DNA of 64,000 nucleotides from Rhizobiales bacterium GAS188 (GTDB lineage Bacteria > Pseudomonadota > Alphaproteobacteria > Rhizobiales > Beijerinckiaceae). The position numbers were made by a program, and so were the translations under genes. This document shows positions 9,906-19,320 of the stretch, piece after piece. Under the pieces are notes generated by a model that saw nothing but the letters and a program-made list of their open reading frames with translations, did not search any database and was not told where the DNA came from. The stretch's first letter is position 1, and each line of letters begins with the position of its first letter. The stretch spans positions 7,511,001 to 7,575,000 of the forward strand of contig FNSS01000001.1 of NCBI GenBank assembly GCA_900104855.1, written 5' to 3'.

Positions 9906-11410
9906 GCTTCGCCGAGCCCATGCAAGAACCAGCGTCCGCCGTTTTCCGCCGGCGCGTCCCGGAACAGCCAGAACCGCTCGCCGCACTCCGTCTCGACTCG
10001 AAAATACTCGCGCTGCGAAGCCACTTCCGCGTCGGCCTTCCACCACTCGCCGAGAATGCGCTCCGGGCCATCAGCATGAACGACACGGTGGCGTTGCTTC
10101 TGCCAGGTGAAGGAACGAGGCGGCGCGTCCGGTATCTCGGCGATGACCATCACTGGCTCCGGCGGCGACAAGAGCCGTGCCGGACGTGGCAGGTCGGGCG
10201 GCCAGATGGCGCCATCCGCCTTGGCGAGCGGCGCAATGCGCTTCATGGCGCGCTCAGGGATATCGCTCTCGACGGCGGCCAGGCGAAACACCCGCTGCGG
10301 TCCCAGCCGCACATGCAGCGTGTCGACGAGGGTTTCGAGTTCGTCGTCCTCGCTCTCCCGCGCTACATGCCGCCCGACCGTCTGGCGCTCGGTCAGGGCT
10401 TCGACCCAGGAGGCCGTCAGCGTGGCGCGCTCGATGCCAAAACCGGGGTCGACCTGCACGAGGCGTTCGACCAGTAACTTCGTGAGATGCTTGCCGTCGC
10501 GGTTGGGGCAGGAGGTCCCGATCCGCACGGCCTGGGCGATATTATCGACGCGCAGGAACACAAGATCGAGGCGGCGCGCGCCGACGCCACGTCGCTCGAG
10601 CGTGACGACGAGCTTGTCCAAGAGCTTCGCGATGACGCGCTTGAGATCGTCGGGATCGCTGACAGGATCGACGAACTTCATCGTCGCTCGGGGCACCTCG
10701 GGCGGCTGGATCGAGGTCAGCGCTTCGCTTGTGGCGCCGAGGGCCTGGTCTAGGCGCAGCAGCACCTCGCCGCCGAAGCGCTGACGCACGCCGCCGCGCG
10801 GCAGGCGGGCCAGGTGCGCGACACGCTCAATGCCGATATCGCGCAGGCTTTGCACGGTCTGAAGCGGCAATCGCAGCGCCGCCACTGGCAATCCGCCGAG
10901 AGCGTCCGCCATCTGGCCGGGCGCGACAATGCCGCCTTGGCCAAGGCGGGCAAGCGCGAAGGCGCAGCCCGGCGTATCGGCGACGGCAAGTCTGGCCGCA
11001 AGACCTGCGCCCTCCAGCCGTCGCGCCAAATCCTTCAGCAGCGCGGCTTCTCCTTTGAATAGATGGGCCGAACCCGCGATGTCGATGAAGACGCCATCCG
11101 GCGGATCAAGAGTGACGAGGGGCGAATAGCGCGTGCACCACAGCGCCAATCTCTCCAGGGAGTCGGCATCCTCGGCGGGCGTGGCATCGACAAGATGAAG
11201 ATCGGGCACGAGAGACTGCGCATGTGCCACCGTCATGCCGATGCGCAAGCCGGCGCCGCGCGCGGCATCGTCGACCGCCGCGAGGACGCGGCGGTTGCCT
11301 TCCGTTTCCACCGCGACCATCGGCACCTCACGCGGAGGCGCGCCAGCGTTCTTCCGGCGCAACCTGTCCAGCGGAAAGGTCGGCAGGAAGAGCGATACGA
11401 CCCGACGCAT
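9902..11410 (-). CDS. imuB: ImuB, Y-family polymerase-like mutasome scaffold
   Basis: A 502-residue Y-family polymerase homologue. In the mutasome ImuB is a catalytically dead hub that binds the beta clamp, ImuA and DnaE2. The N-terminal palm-like region contains [13 protein letters not shown]; a helix-hairpin-helix region follows near residues 220-260. The start at 11408-11410 ([13 protein letters not shown]) matches family starts; the longer open frame upstream is coding sequence of imuA in another frame. Overlaps imuA by 83 bp and dnaE2 by 4 bp, indicating tight coupling. Confidence 0.93.
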   Translation of the reverse strand: MRRVVSLFLPTFPLDRLRRKNAGAPPREVPMVAVETEGNRRVLAAVDDAARGAGLRIGMTVAHAQSLVPDLHLVDATPAEDADSLERLALWCTRYSPLVTLDPPDGVFIDIAGSAHLFKGEAALLKDLARRLEGAGLAARLAVADTPGCAFALARLGQGGIVAPGQMADALGGLPVAALRLPLQTVQSLRDIGIERVAHLARLPRGGVRQRFGGEVLLRLDQALGATSEALTSIQPPEVPRATMKFVDPVSDPDDLKRVIAKLLDKLVVTLERRGVGARRLDLVFLRVDNIAQAVRIGTSCPNRDGKHLTKLLVERLVQVDPGFGIERATLTASWVEALTERQTVGRHVARESEDDELETLVDTLHVRLGPQRVFRLAAVESDIPERAMKRIAPLAKADGAIWPPDLPRPARLLSPPEPVMVIAEIPDAPPRSFTWQKQRHRVVHADGPERILGEWWKADAEVASQREYFRVETECGERFWLFRDAPAENGGRWFLHGLGEA

Positions 11411-12074
11411 CGCATGCCTCCACGGTCCAGGAATGTGCTTCCGCGCCACGGCAGCGCAGAAGTTCAATGTGCCAGCGGGCACGACCCATCTCGCCGACCT
11501 CGTCCGGCTCGGACGGTGCCGCCGAAATCCGCCAGCGCGAGAAAGCGGCATTGGCCTCGTCATTGGCGGGGTAGGAGCGCCGCAACACGATGGCGGTGAC
11601 ACCGGAGGCTTCCGCCGCCAACTGTAAGCGCCGCGACGGCGTGAGCGGCAAGCGGTTGACCTCGCCGACGACGGCGGCAAGGCCTTTGTGCCTCAAACCT
11701 TCTTCCATCGCGGGCAGCAACTCGCCATCCTTCCAGGTCTCGCAATAGATGACTCGGTCGGGATGCAAACCAACCCGAGCGAGAGCGGGAGCGAAGAGAT
11801 CGCGGCGTTTGAGGCACCACAGCACCGGGCCGTCGAGCCGCGCGAGGATGCCGGCGGCGAACAGCGAGGCCATCGGGGCGTAGATGCCGCGCGGGCCGTC
11901 CTCGCTGATCTCATGCACGGCACCGAGCGCAAGGCCCCCACCCGGCAGATGCGCATCGATTTGTGTCACGCCGAACGGCAGGTAGTCGCGAGCCCTTGCG
12001 GGCGCCGCGATCCGTTCGATGCGGGCTTTCAGTTCGCAGAGTGCCGCTTCAGTCGCGTGCGTATGAGACGGCAT
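11328..12074 (-). CDS. imuA: ImuA, RecA-like mutasome protein
   Basis: A 248-residue RecA/SulA-like protein that with ImuB recruits DnaE2 to lesions. It has the typical LPGGGLALGAVHEI segment near residues 44-57 and the usual length for alphaproteobacterial ImuA. It follows the SRAP-variant gene by 17 bp and overlaps imuB, forming one operon. It has no promoter of its own; control is expected from the LexA box at 12755-12769. Confidence 0.9.
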   Translation of the reverse strand: MPSHTHATEAALCELKARIERIAAPARARDYLPFGVTQIDAHLPGGGLALGAVHEISEDGPRGIYAPMASLFAAGILARLDGPVLWCLKRRDLFAPALARVGLHPDRVIYCETWKDGELLPAMEEGLRHKGLAAVVGEVNRLPLTPSRRLQLAAEASGVTAIVLRRSYPANDEANAAFSRWRISAAPSEPDEVGEMGRARWHIELLRCRGAEAHSWTVEACDASGRIALPADLSAGQVAPEERWRASA

Positions 12075-12091
12075 CCACGGCCCCGAGCACT

Positions 12092-12727
12092 CTAAAAGAG
12101 ACGGGGCTTGGTGCGACCAGCCACGACCGACATTCGCTCGGCGGGATAGGGACGCAGGAGATCGAACGGGTCTTCTTCCTCGCCGAACCAGCGGCGAAAT
12201 TCCGTGTTCTCCAGGATCGCGGGCATGCGGTCATGGATGGGCGCGATCAGTGTGTTCGCCGCGACCGTGATGCTGGCAAAGGTGCGTATGACCTGCTTGG
12301 TGTCGGGATCGGTCCAGCTATCCCAGATGCCGGCGACCCCGAAGAGCTGGCCGTCCGCGCGACCGATGGTGTGACGTTTTCCTGACCCGTCCTTCTGGAA
12401 GTAGCTGCTCATCGGCACGACGCAGCGGCGCAGCCGATAGCTCTCTGCAAAAATGCGCTTCTCGCGAATGGTCTCGGCGCGTGCGTTGATGGGGCGGATC
12501 GAAGGCCAGCTCTTCTCGAAATTTGGGATCAACCCCCAATCGAGTTCCGCCTCCTGGGCAGCGCCCGTGATAGGATTGCACAGGAAGACGAGTTGCGGTT
12601 CTCGCGGCGCGGCCGAACGAACGATCTGTGGCTCAAGTCGCTGGAGAGGGGCCGTAGCTGGCTCGCCAAGGTCAAGGTGGGGTGCAGATTGCGGCTCAGA
12701 TGAGCGCGACAAAACAGTGCTACGCAT
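12092..12727 (-). CDS. SRAP-domain protein variant lacking the catalytic Cys2
   Basis: SRAP (HMCES/YedK) proteins crosslink to abasic sites in single-stranded DNA through Cys2. This 211-residue member has recognisable blocks: Asn81 in INARAET, the RRCVVP segment, GIWDSW and His165 in IHDRMP. But it starts MRSTVLSR with an approximately 40-residue leader instead of MC, and the usual Glu of GFYEW is Gln111. The start at 12725-12727 is supported by AGGAG eight bases upstream and by a diverged copy of the same leader at 23255-23383, also with a ribosome-binding site. First gene of the mutasome operon, so it probably acts with ImuAB-DnaE2, perhaps binding DNA without crosslinking. Confidence 0.8.
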   Translation of the reverse strand: MRSTVLSRSSEPQSAPHLDLGEPATAPLQRLEPQIVRSAAPREPQLVFLCNPITGAAQEAELDWGLIPNFEKSWPSIRPINARAETIREKRIFAESYRLRRCVVPMSSYFQKDGSGKRHTIGRADGQLFGVAGIWDSWTDPDTKQVIRTFASITVAANTLIAPIHDRMPAILENTEFRRWFGEEEDPFDLLRPYPAERMSVVAGRTKPRLF

Positions 12728-12754
12728 GGCGCTGGCTCCTGAAACGATGCCTAA

Positions 12755-12769
12755 GAACGAATAGAGAAC
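12755..12769. promoter_or_regulatory. LexA box (GAAC-N7-GAAC)
   Basis: A perfect match to the alphaproteobacterial SOS box (GTTC-N7-GTTC on the other strand): GAAC at 12755 and 12766 separated by seven bases. It lies between the divergent SRAP genes at 12727 and 12844 and so can control both the mutasome operon and the second SRAP gene. Confidence 0.85.
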
Positions 12770-12843
12770 ACCGAAGCGAGGGCAGGAGTCAATAGGCTTC
12801 GTTTGGCGTTGCGCGTTCTGCCAACTGAACCTAGCGATGAACC

Positions 12844-13569
12844 ATGTGCACACTCTACAGCATCACCACCAATCAGGAGGCGATCCGCCGCCTCTTCGGA
12901 GTTACCCTCGACAGCGCCGGCAACCTGCCTGCCATGCCAGCGGTATTTCCCGATTGGGAAGCTCCGGTGGTTCGTCATCACGCCCGTGGACGTGAACTGA
13001 TCAAGATGCGCTGGGGCCTACCCAACCCGTCGGGAATCGGCGGAATCAACACCAATATCCGCAATCCGATGGCGCCGCATTGGCGACCCTGGACCAGGCC
13101 CGACAATCCCACGCATGACATCACTGTCGAGACGCGTCATCGTTGCCTCGTGCCCGCAACAAGCTTTTCCGAATACAACCACATTCCGAACTCGTCCTCC
13201 CTCAAAAACCCCGACGGCTCAAAGCATCTCATGGCCGGCAAGAAGGACGTGGTGTGGTTTGCGCTCGATGCCTCGCGTCCCACTTTCGCCTTTGCCGGAA
13301 TCTGGACGGAGTGGGAGGGCAAGCGCGGCACGAAATCCAAGCCGATCGAGGGGCGGCACCTGATCTATGCGTGTCTGACCTGCAAACCGAATAAGGTCGT
13401 CGATCCGGTCAATCCCGACGCCATGCCGGTGATCCTCACAACGTCCGAGGAGTGGGATGTCTGGATGCGCGCGCCCTGGAGCGAGGCGAGTGCCCTTCAG
13501 CGCCCATTGCCGGACGGAGCGCTGCAGGTCGTGGCGCGGGGGGCCGCCAAGGAGGACACACCGTCCTGA
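12844..13569 (+). CDS. SRAP-domain protein with Cys2, His replaced by Asn
   Basis: A 241-residue SRAP protein with the expected MC start ([11 protein letters not shown]), so Cys2 is available to crosslink an abasic site after Met removal. Asn71 and Glu110 (SFSEY) occupy active-site positions. The conserved His that usually precedes PxAMPVIL is Asn190 ([10 protein letters not shown]). The role is shielding of abasic single-stranded DNA. It is divergent from the SRAP-imuA-imuB-dnaE2 operon across a 116-bp region with a LexA box, so it should be SOS-induced. Confidence 0.85.
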   Translation: MCTLYSITTNQEAIRRLFGVTLDSAGNLPAMPAVFPDWEAPVVRHHARGRELIKMRWGLPNPSGIGGINTNIRNPMAPHWRPWTRPDNPTHDITVETRHRCLVPATSFSEYNHIPNSSSLKNPDGSKHLMAGKKDVVWFALDASRPTFAFAGIWTEWEGKRGTKSKPIEGRHLIYACLTCKPNKVVDPVNPDAMPVILTTSEEWDVWMRAPWSEASALQRPLPDGALQVVARGAAKEDTPS

Positions 13570-13657
13570 CGCGCCTCAACGGCGGATGTGGGCGCGCGCG
13601 ACCGTGTTGTCGCACCATTGAAGCTACATCAATGGTTTGTACTGCGATTGGCCTTGC

Positions 13658-13672
13658 GAACGAAACGTGAAT
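13658..13672. promoter_or_regulatory. Near-consensus LexA box upstream of the helicase gene
   Basis: GAAC-N7-GAAT, one mismatch from the alphaproteobacterial SOS box, 43 bp before the helicase ATG. A perfect TGACGTCA palindrome follows at about 13691-13698. The position makes SOS control of the helicase plausible but unproven. Confidence 0.5.
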
Positions 13673-13714
13673 CAGGCATTCATGGCATGATGACGTCAGC
13701 GATTGAACCGCCCT

Positions 13715-15772
13715 ATGCCCGTTGCCTATCTCGACGCGCTCAACCAAAGGCAACGTCAAGCCGTTGAGCATGGCGTCGGCGGTGCGTTCGCCCCCTTGCT
13801 GGTGATCGCGGGGGCAGGCTCGGGCAAGACAGACACACTCGCTCATCGGGTCGCACATCTCATCATCAATGGCGCCGATCCACAGCGCATTATGCTGATG
13901 ACATTTTCTCGCCGCGCGGCAAGCGAAATGATCCGGCGCGTCGAACGTGTTGCGAGGCTCGTGCTCGGCGAAGCTGCGCAAGCGGTCACCAGTTCGCTGA
14001 GCTGGGCCGGAACCTTTCATGCGACAGGCGCGCGGCTGTTGCGCGAACACGCAGCCGATATCGGGCTCGATGCCGGGTTCACGATCCACGACCGCGAGGA
14101 TTCGGCCGACCTGATGAATCTCGTGCGGCACGATCTGGGATTTTCGACCGCGGAGGAGAGGTTTCCGGGCAAGGGCACCTGCCTCGCGGTCTATTCGCGC
14201 AGCGTCAACTCGGAAGCGCCACTGGAGGAGATTGTCCCGTCGCACTTCCCATGGTGCGCGCGCTGGGGAGGGGAGCTGAAGGGGTTGTTCGCGGGCTATG
14301 TCGAGGCGAAGCAGCGCCAGAACGTTCTCGATTACGACGATCTGCTCCTCTATTGGGCTCAGATGATGGAGGCGCCCACGATCGCCGAGGAGGTGGGGTC
14401 GCGGTTCGATCATGTGCTGGTCGACGAATATCAGGACACGAACCGGCTTCAGGCTTCCATCCTGCTGCGCATGAAGCCCGATGGCCGAGGCCTGACGGTC
14501 GTGGGCGACGATGCCCAATCGATCTATTCCTTTCGGGCCGCCACCGTGCGCAACATCCTCGACTTTCCCGGCCACTTCACGCCGGCGGCCGAGATCGTCA
14601 CGCTCGACCAGAATTACCGATCGACGCAGCCCATCCTTGCTGCCGCCAACGCGGTGATCGAGTTGTCCGAGGAGCGCTTCACCAAGAATCTCTGGACGGA
14701 ACGGACGGAAGGGCATTTGCCGGCACTCGTCACCGTCCCCGACGAGACCCAGCAGGCGCGCTACATCGTCGAGCGCGTTCTCGAGAATCGCGAGTCCGGC
14801 GCAACGCTGAAGCAGCAGGCAGTCTTGTTCCGGGCATCGTCTCACAGCGCAGGCCTGGAGCTCGAGCTGACGCGGCGGAACATCCCTTTCAAGAAATTCG
14901 GGGGCCTGAAATTTCTCGACGCCTCCCACGTGAAGGATCTCCTGGCGCTTCTCCGTTTCGTCGAGAACCCGCGCGACCGTGTGGCGGGGTTCCGTGTTTT
15001 GCTGCTCCTGCCGGGCGTCGGACCGACTTCGGCGCAGCGGGTGCTCGATCATATTGAAGACAAGCCGGACGTGATCGAGGCCCTGTGCGATGCGTCCCAC
15101 CCGCCGCGCTGCGGCGCGCATTGGGACGACTTCCTGGATGCCATGATTTTTCTTCGCTCACGCGAGGCGGAATGGCCCTCCGAGATCGAGCGGGCGCGGC
15201 GCTGGTATGAGCCGCTTCTCGAACGGATCCATGAGGATGCACCGACCCGCCGGGAAGATCTTCTTCAGTTGGAGCAGATCGCCGGCGGATACCCTTCGCG
15301 CCAACGGTTCCTGACGGAGCTGACCCTCGACCCGCCAGATGCAACGAGCGACGAGGCGGGGGCGCCCTTGCTCGACGAGGACTACCTGATCCTCTCGACA
15401 ATCCATTCGGCCAAGGGGCAGGAATGGAAATCCGTCTATGTGCTGAGCGCAGTCGATGGCTGCATCCCCGCCGACCTCGCCACCCGCAGCGCTTCGGAGC
15501 TCGCGGAGGAACGCCGCCTTCTCTATGTCGCCATGACCCGCGCCAAGGACGACCTGCACATCATCCTTCCGCAGCGTTTCTATGTGCATGGGCAACCCGC
15601 GCAAGGCGATCGGCACGTTTACGCCTCGCGCACCCGGTTCATTCCGAACAGCCTTTTGCCCAAGTTTGAGCGCAGGAGCTGGCCGCCTGTCTATGCCGCT
15701 GCCTCGCAACGTGCGCCGAACCAGGGGCCGCGCATCGATGTCGCGGCGCGCATGCGAGGCATGTGGCGGTAG
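13715..15772 (+). CDS. UvrD/Rep-family ATP-dependent DNA helicase
   Basis: A superfamily 1A 3'-5' helicase of 685 residues. Motifs in order: Walker A AGAGSGKTDT near residue 35, DEYQDTN (motif II), GDDAQSIYSFR (III), QNYRST (IV), TIHSAKGQEW (V) and LLYVAMTRA (VI). All core motifs are intact, so it should be active in unwinding during repair or replication. The ATG at 13715 is preferred to a TTG four codons upstream. It sits beside the SOS cassette with a near-consensus LexA box and is convergent with the relaxase gene. Confidence 0.9.
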   Translation: MPVAYLDALNQRQRQAVEHGVGGAFAPLLVIAGAGSGKTDTLAHRVAHLIINGADPQRIMLMTFSRRAASEMIRRVERVARLVLGEAAQAVTSSLSWAGTFHATGARLLREHAADIGLDAGFTIHDREDSADLMNLVRHDLGFSTAEERFPGKGTCLAVYSRSVNSEAPLEEIVPSHFPWCARWGGELKGLFAGYVEAKQRQNVLDYDDLLLYWAQMMEAPTIAEEVGSRFDHVLVDEYQDTNRLQASILLRMKPDGRGLTVVGDDAQSIYSFRAATVRNILDFPGHFTPAAEIVTLDQNYRSTQPILAAANAVIELSEERFTKNLWTERTEGHLPALVTVPDETQQARYIVERVLENRESGATLKQQAVLFRASSHSAGLELELTRRNIPFKKFGGLKFLDASHVKDLLALLRFVENPRDRVAGFRVLLLLPGVGPTSAQRVLDHIEDKPDVIEALCDASHPPRCGAHWDDFLDAMIFLRSREAEWPSEIERARRWYEPLLERIHEDAPTRREDLLQLEQIAGGYPSRQRFLTELTLDPPDATSDEAGAPLLDEDYLILSTIHSAKGQEWKSVYVLSAVDGCIPADLATRSASELAEERRLLYVAMTRAKDDLHIILPQRFYVHGQPAQGDRHVYASRTRFIPNSLLPKFERRSWPPVYAAASQRAPNQGPRIDVAARMRGMWR

Positions 15773-15904
15773 GGCCGCCGGTCAGGATGATGCCTCGTTG
15801 TCGAGATCTCAGAGATCGACTCAGCGGGCACCAGGGCAGCCGACTACTTGTTTGTTTGTCCCTAGCAAAAGCGAGAACACCCAGCATTTTCAACCCGGCA
15901 GCAG

Positions 15905-17665
15905 CTACAATCCAAGCCCTCGTTTGCGTGCGAACGCCCAATCGACGCCGCCATCCGCACGTGCAAATCCAGAGACCTGCTGGCCAAGCTTGCGCTCCAG
16001 CGACGCAGACCACGGCACCAGACTGAAGCCTAGTCCGTTGTCGATCATGGCGAAGCGTCCCGAAGTCACGTTCACTCGCTGGCGGTAGGTGCCGGCGACA
16101 TATTCGCCGGCACCCGCCTCGGCATATGGCAAACCGCTTTCGTTCGCGAGTTTTGCACCGGCCTCGCCCAGCTCGCGCCGGCGGAGAGTGTCGAGCAGGT
16201 TGCGGACGAAGATGACGCGCTGCCCCTGGCGGCGAGCGAGCCCCTCCGCTGCTAGGTGATCGACACGAGCCTCCATTGCGGCCCGCGTCTCAGCACCAAA
16301 TCCGCCCATCGACAGCGGCATTTGTTCCCGCGCGACGAGCCGGTGATCGAGCCAGGTGGCACCCGGCGCTGTCACTTGGGTAGAAAGGTCGATATCCGAT
16401 CGCGCCGCCAGCACCAACGTTGCTCGCTCATCCCCCGACGAGCCTGGTCGGCGAACCTCGACGATGCCGCCGATTGGCGGCGCATGCTCGAAGGCTTCGA
16501 TGCCTTGGAGGCGGACATGATGAGCACGCCCGTCCGTTCCATCGACAATCGCATAGGCTTCTCCAGTCAGCTCGTCGTGCAGGCCCTTCTCCACGAGCCG
16601 GCCGACTATCTGTGATGTTCCCTCGCCTCCGCCGATCACGTAGTCATGGAGCGGACGCTCTTGGCCTCGGCCCGTGAAAGCTCGATGCATCGTCTTGATG
16701 ATATCGCCGCGCATGCCAAGATCGCGAAGGGTGCGCTCGATCCCAGGGTCAACGACCCATTGGGCCGGGCCTGGAGAACTCGCCAACCCCAAGCGTTCGA
16801 GCACCCGCAACCGCCCCACCATCAACCGTCGAATCTGAGGGTCGTCGGGACCATTCTCTGTGCGACGCAGATCGATGAGGCCGGCTTCGTCAGCCTGAAT
16901 GCGGATTGCAGCATCGAGCCGGGTCCAGCGTTCCCCTGTCACTTCCTGCTCGAGAGCCGAACGCACCTCGTGCTCGGGCTTCGGACCAAGCTCGATGGCG
17001 GCGAGCTCCTCGGCCCTCGATCGAAGGCCATGGCTGATATAGTCGCGGGAAATGACGAGATCGCTTCCGTCATCTGCGACGCCACGCACAAGCAGATGGA
17101 CGTGCGGGTTGTCGGTGTTCCAATGATCTACAGCGACCCATTCGAGCCTCGTGCTGAGGTCGTTCTCCATCTGTGCGACGACATCACGGGCGAAGGCCTT
17201 CAGGTCGGTCATCTCCGCGGCATCCTCAGGCGAGATGGTGAACCTGAAGTGGTGGCGGTCGTCCTCGCACCTCTTGGCGAAGGCCGCCTCGTTCGTGGCT
17301 TCCGATCCGGCATCGAACAGGCGAGCTGCCTGACCGTCCTGCGTCACCCCCTCGCGCTTCAGGTAGGCGATGTGCGCAGAGAGTGGTGCCGAACGGAAGG
17401 CTCGGCCTTTATGGCGGACGATCCGCGCCTTCACCACGACTCGACGCTGCGTGCTGAGAAGGCGGGCGCGGGCGAACGCGATGCGGCCGCGACCGAAGGT
17501 CGAGCGCCCGATCCGCGCCGCCGCGCTTCGGCCTGATCGCTCGCCGACGTGACCAGCCTTTTGGGCAGCCTTCACCACTTGAGCAACGAAGGTCTTAGGC
17601 TTGAGGGGCCCGCGGTGGCGGATGCGGCCAGGCCGGACGTTGAGTTCATCGTCGCGGATGGGCAT
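15905..17665 (-). CDS. rlxS: Relaxase RlxS (VirD2-like, DUF3363)
   Basis: The conjugative relaxase nicks the element at oriT and leads the strand into the recipient. It has 586 residues. The relaxase core holds an HxH metal-binding motif (NPHVHLLVRG) around residues 180-190, and the C-terminal two thirds is the DUF3363 region that goes with this ICE family. It follows the lytic transglycosylase gene and belongs to the rdfS-repA-DUF2840-traF-transglycosylase-rlxS series. No oriT could be pinpointed. Confidence 0.88.
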   Translation of the reverse strand: MPIRDDELNVRPGRIRHRGPLKPKTFVAQVVKAAQKAGHVGERSGRSAAARIGRSTFGRGRIAFARARLLSTQRRVVVKARIVRHKGRAFRSAPLSAHIAYLKREGVTQDGQAARLFDAGSEATNEAAFAKRCEDDRHHFRFTISPEDAAEMTDLKAFARDVVAQMENDLSTRLEWVAVDHWNTDNPHVHLLVRGVADDGSDLVISRDYISHGLRSRAEELAAIELGPKPEHEVRSALEQEVTGERWTRLDAAIRIQADEAGLIDLRRTENGPDDPQIRRLMVGRLRVLERLGLASSPGPAQWVVDPGIERTLRDLGMRGDIIKTMHRAFTGRGQERPLHDYVIGGGEGTSQIVGRLVEKGLHDELTGEAYAIVDGTDGRAHHVRLQGIEAFEHAPPIGGIVEVRRPGSSGDERATLVLAARSDIDLSTQVTAPGATWLDHRLVAREQMPLSMGGFGAETRAAMEARVDHLAAEGLARRQGQRVIFVRNLLDTLRRRELGEAGAKLANESGLPYAEAGAGEYVAGTYRQRVNVTSGRFAMIDNGLGFSLVPWSASLERKLGQQVSGFARADGGVDWAFARKRGLGL

Positions 17666-17670
17666 GGCGG

Positions 17671-17943
17671 TCAGGCGGGCCGAGGCACCTTGGCTGTGGT
17701 GCCATGTTTGCGATTGAATTCATTGGGAATTTGCCTTGCGGCGGCACGCCGCCCGACCACCGGCACGGTCAAAAGACAAGCCATGCCAATGGCTTGGCTG
17801 GCGACCGGCCACGCTCTTTTATCTTGCCCTCCCCCGTCGAGTGCTTGATCCCAACTACCCTCGTCGTCAAACCTGCGAGGAACTTCGCCACAGTGCGATT
17901 GCAGAGAAGCGGAACCATCATTGCCGACCTCCGCCATTGCCAC
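17671..17943 (-). CDS. Possible small protein between transglycosylase and relaxase
   Basis: A 90-residue reading frame in the operon direction, overlapping the transglycosylase stop by 26 bp and ending 6 bp before the relaxase. It contains one hydrophobic stretch and resembles no family I know. It fills the space between the two genes, but composition gives no strong coding signal, so it may be chance. Confidence 0.3.
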   Translation of the reverse strand: MAMAEVGNDGSASLQSHCGEVPRRFDDEGSWDQALDGGGQDKRAWPVASQAIGMACLLTVPVVGRRAAARQIPNEFNRKHGTTAKVPRPA

Positions 17944-18802
17944 GAGCGAACAGGCCAGCCGACTGCGGAACTAGGGCCGAGAGATCGACAACGCGAGCGC
18001 GTGGCATGGGCTCTTCCGCCGAGGGTCGTCCGGAGATCGACATGACATTCCCACGCGGCGCGAACAGTCGAACTTGCGTCGGGGAAGCCGCGTTCGATCG
18101 GATGAACACTGCACTCTCAGATCGCACACCACCGATGGCGGAGCTGAGCTTTCCAAGATAGGCGCGCGTCTCGTCCGGCAACGCTCGGCGACCTGCCAAG
18201 TGGTCCTCGTAGCGCCGCGGGCCGGCATTATAAGCCGCGAGGAAACCGGGCGAGCCATAGTGGTCATACATTTCCCGCAGATACGCTGAGCCTGCGAGAA
18301 TGTTGTCATGCGGATTGAACGGATCGGCGCCGAGATGGTGACGAGCGCGCAGCGCTCCATAGGTCCTGGGCATGACCTGCATGAGGCCGACGGCGCCTTT
18401 TGGCGACACCGCGCGCGTATCGCCTTGGCTCTCGATCCGCATCACGCTCCAAATCCAATTCATGGGAATGCTGAAGCGCTGCGCCGCCTCGGCGACGAAG
18501 GACGACCACCTCGCATGTGCTTCCGCCATCAGGTTGGGACGGCGACCGGATGCCTCTGAGGGCATCGACAGCGACGTCGCAATGAGCACGAGGAGCACGA
18601 CGAGGACTGAAGCTCTTCCGATGAAAGGCGAGCGTGCCAGCGTGCCAAGTTCCGTCCAGGGTGAAGCGCTCTCGCGCCGACCTGACGGCAGCATCGGACT
18701 GAAGCTGCGCGCACCGGCTGACCACTCCTCGGTCGGGACGAAGGAATGGAGCACCCTTCGGTCGAACAGGGGAATGGAAGAAGGATTGCAGAAGCTCTGC
18801 AT
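17918..18802 (-). CDS. Lytic transglycosylase for conjugation (SLT domain)
   Basis: Cleaves peptidoglycan to let the mating channel cross the envelope. It has 294 residues, with a hydrophobic export segment near residues 65-85 and then an SLT domain with catalytic Glu in IESQGD, GLMQVMPRTY and AYNAGPRRY. The start at 18800-18802 (MQSFCNPSS) lies just after the traF stop; the longer frame upstream overlaps traF. Part of the transfer operon. Confidence 0.87.
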   Translation of the reverse strand: MQSFCNPSSIPLFDRRVLHSFVPTEEWSAGARSFSPMLPSGRRESASPWTELGTLARSPFIGRASVLVVLLVLIATSLSMPSEASGRRPNLMAEAHARWSSFVAEAAQRFSIPMNWIWSVMRIESQGDTRAVSPKGAVGLMQVMPRTYGALRARHHLGADPFNPHDNILAGSAYLREMYDHYGSPGFLAAYNAGPRRYEDHLAGRRALPDETRAYLGKLSSAIGGVRSESAVFIRSNAASPTQVRLFAPRGNVMSISGRPSAEEPMPRARVVDLSALVPQSAGLFARGNGGGRQ

Positions 18803-18807
18803 GCCGG

Positions 18808-19320
18808 TCACTCCTCGAAGGTCCAGAGAGGTTCGGCTCGGCCGACGATCGAGGCGATCGGAAGGGTGCCGATGTAGCGTCCGTCGAAGGAGTCGGCGGA
18901 TTGCCAATTCATGAGGAAAACGTCGGCGGCGGCGACCGTCTGGCACCCCCGCCAAGTGGGCAGGGGACGGTGATGGCCGTCGAACTCGCGCGCCTCTCCC
19001 ATCTCGATGCCGTCGACGGTGATGGTGAAGCCCTCGCGACAGACGACCTGCCCTGGGAGCGCGAGGACGCGCTTGAGGAGAGGCACGTGGTGAGGCAGAT
19101 AACCGCGGGCGGCGAGGAAGTTCGCAAGCTGCTCAGGTGGCGTCGCCACGACGAGATCGGTGACGCGGAGTTTGTCGACCGGCCGCACTCGATAGAGACC
19201 GATCGGAACGCTCGCGCTCGCATTCCAGATGAGCACCGGTTCGAACTTGCCAGTCGCGGGCTGGGCGATTCCAGCGACGCCGGCGAGCATCAAGCCGAGA
19301 ACGACAGCGCGCCCGATCAT
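18808..19320 (-). CDS. traF: Conjugation signal peptidase TraF (S26 family)
   Basis: TraF-type S26 peptidase, which matures or cyclises pilin for the mating pilus. It has 170 residues: an N-terminal membrane segment (about residues 2-20), the catalytic-Ser region SASVPIGLYRV and the Lys region LLKRVLALPG. The start at 19318-19320 overlaps the DUF2840 stop in an ATGA; the longer start nine codons upstream is less likely. Confidence 0.88.
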   Translation of the reverse strand: MIGRAVVLGLMLAGVAGIAQPATGKFEPVLIWNASASVPIGLYRVRPVDKLRVTDLVVATPPEQLANFLAARGYLPHHVPLLKRVLALPGQVVCREGFTITVDGIEMGEAREFDGHHRPLPTWRGCQTVAAADVFLMNWQSADSFDGRYIGTLPIASIVGRAEPLWTFEE

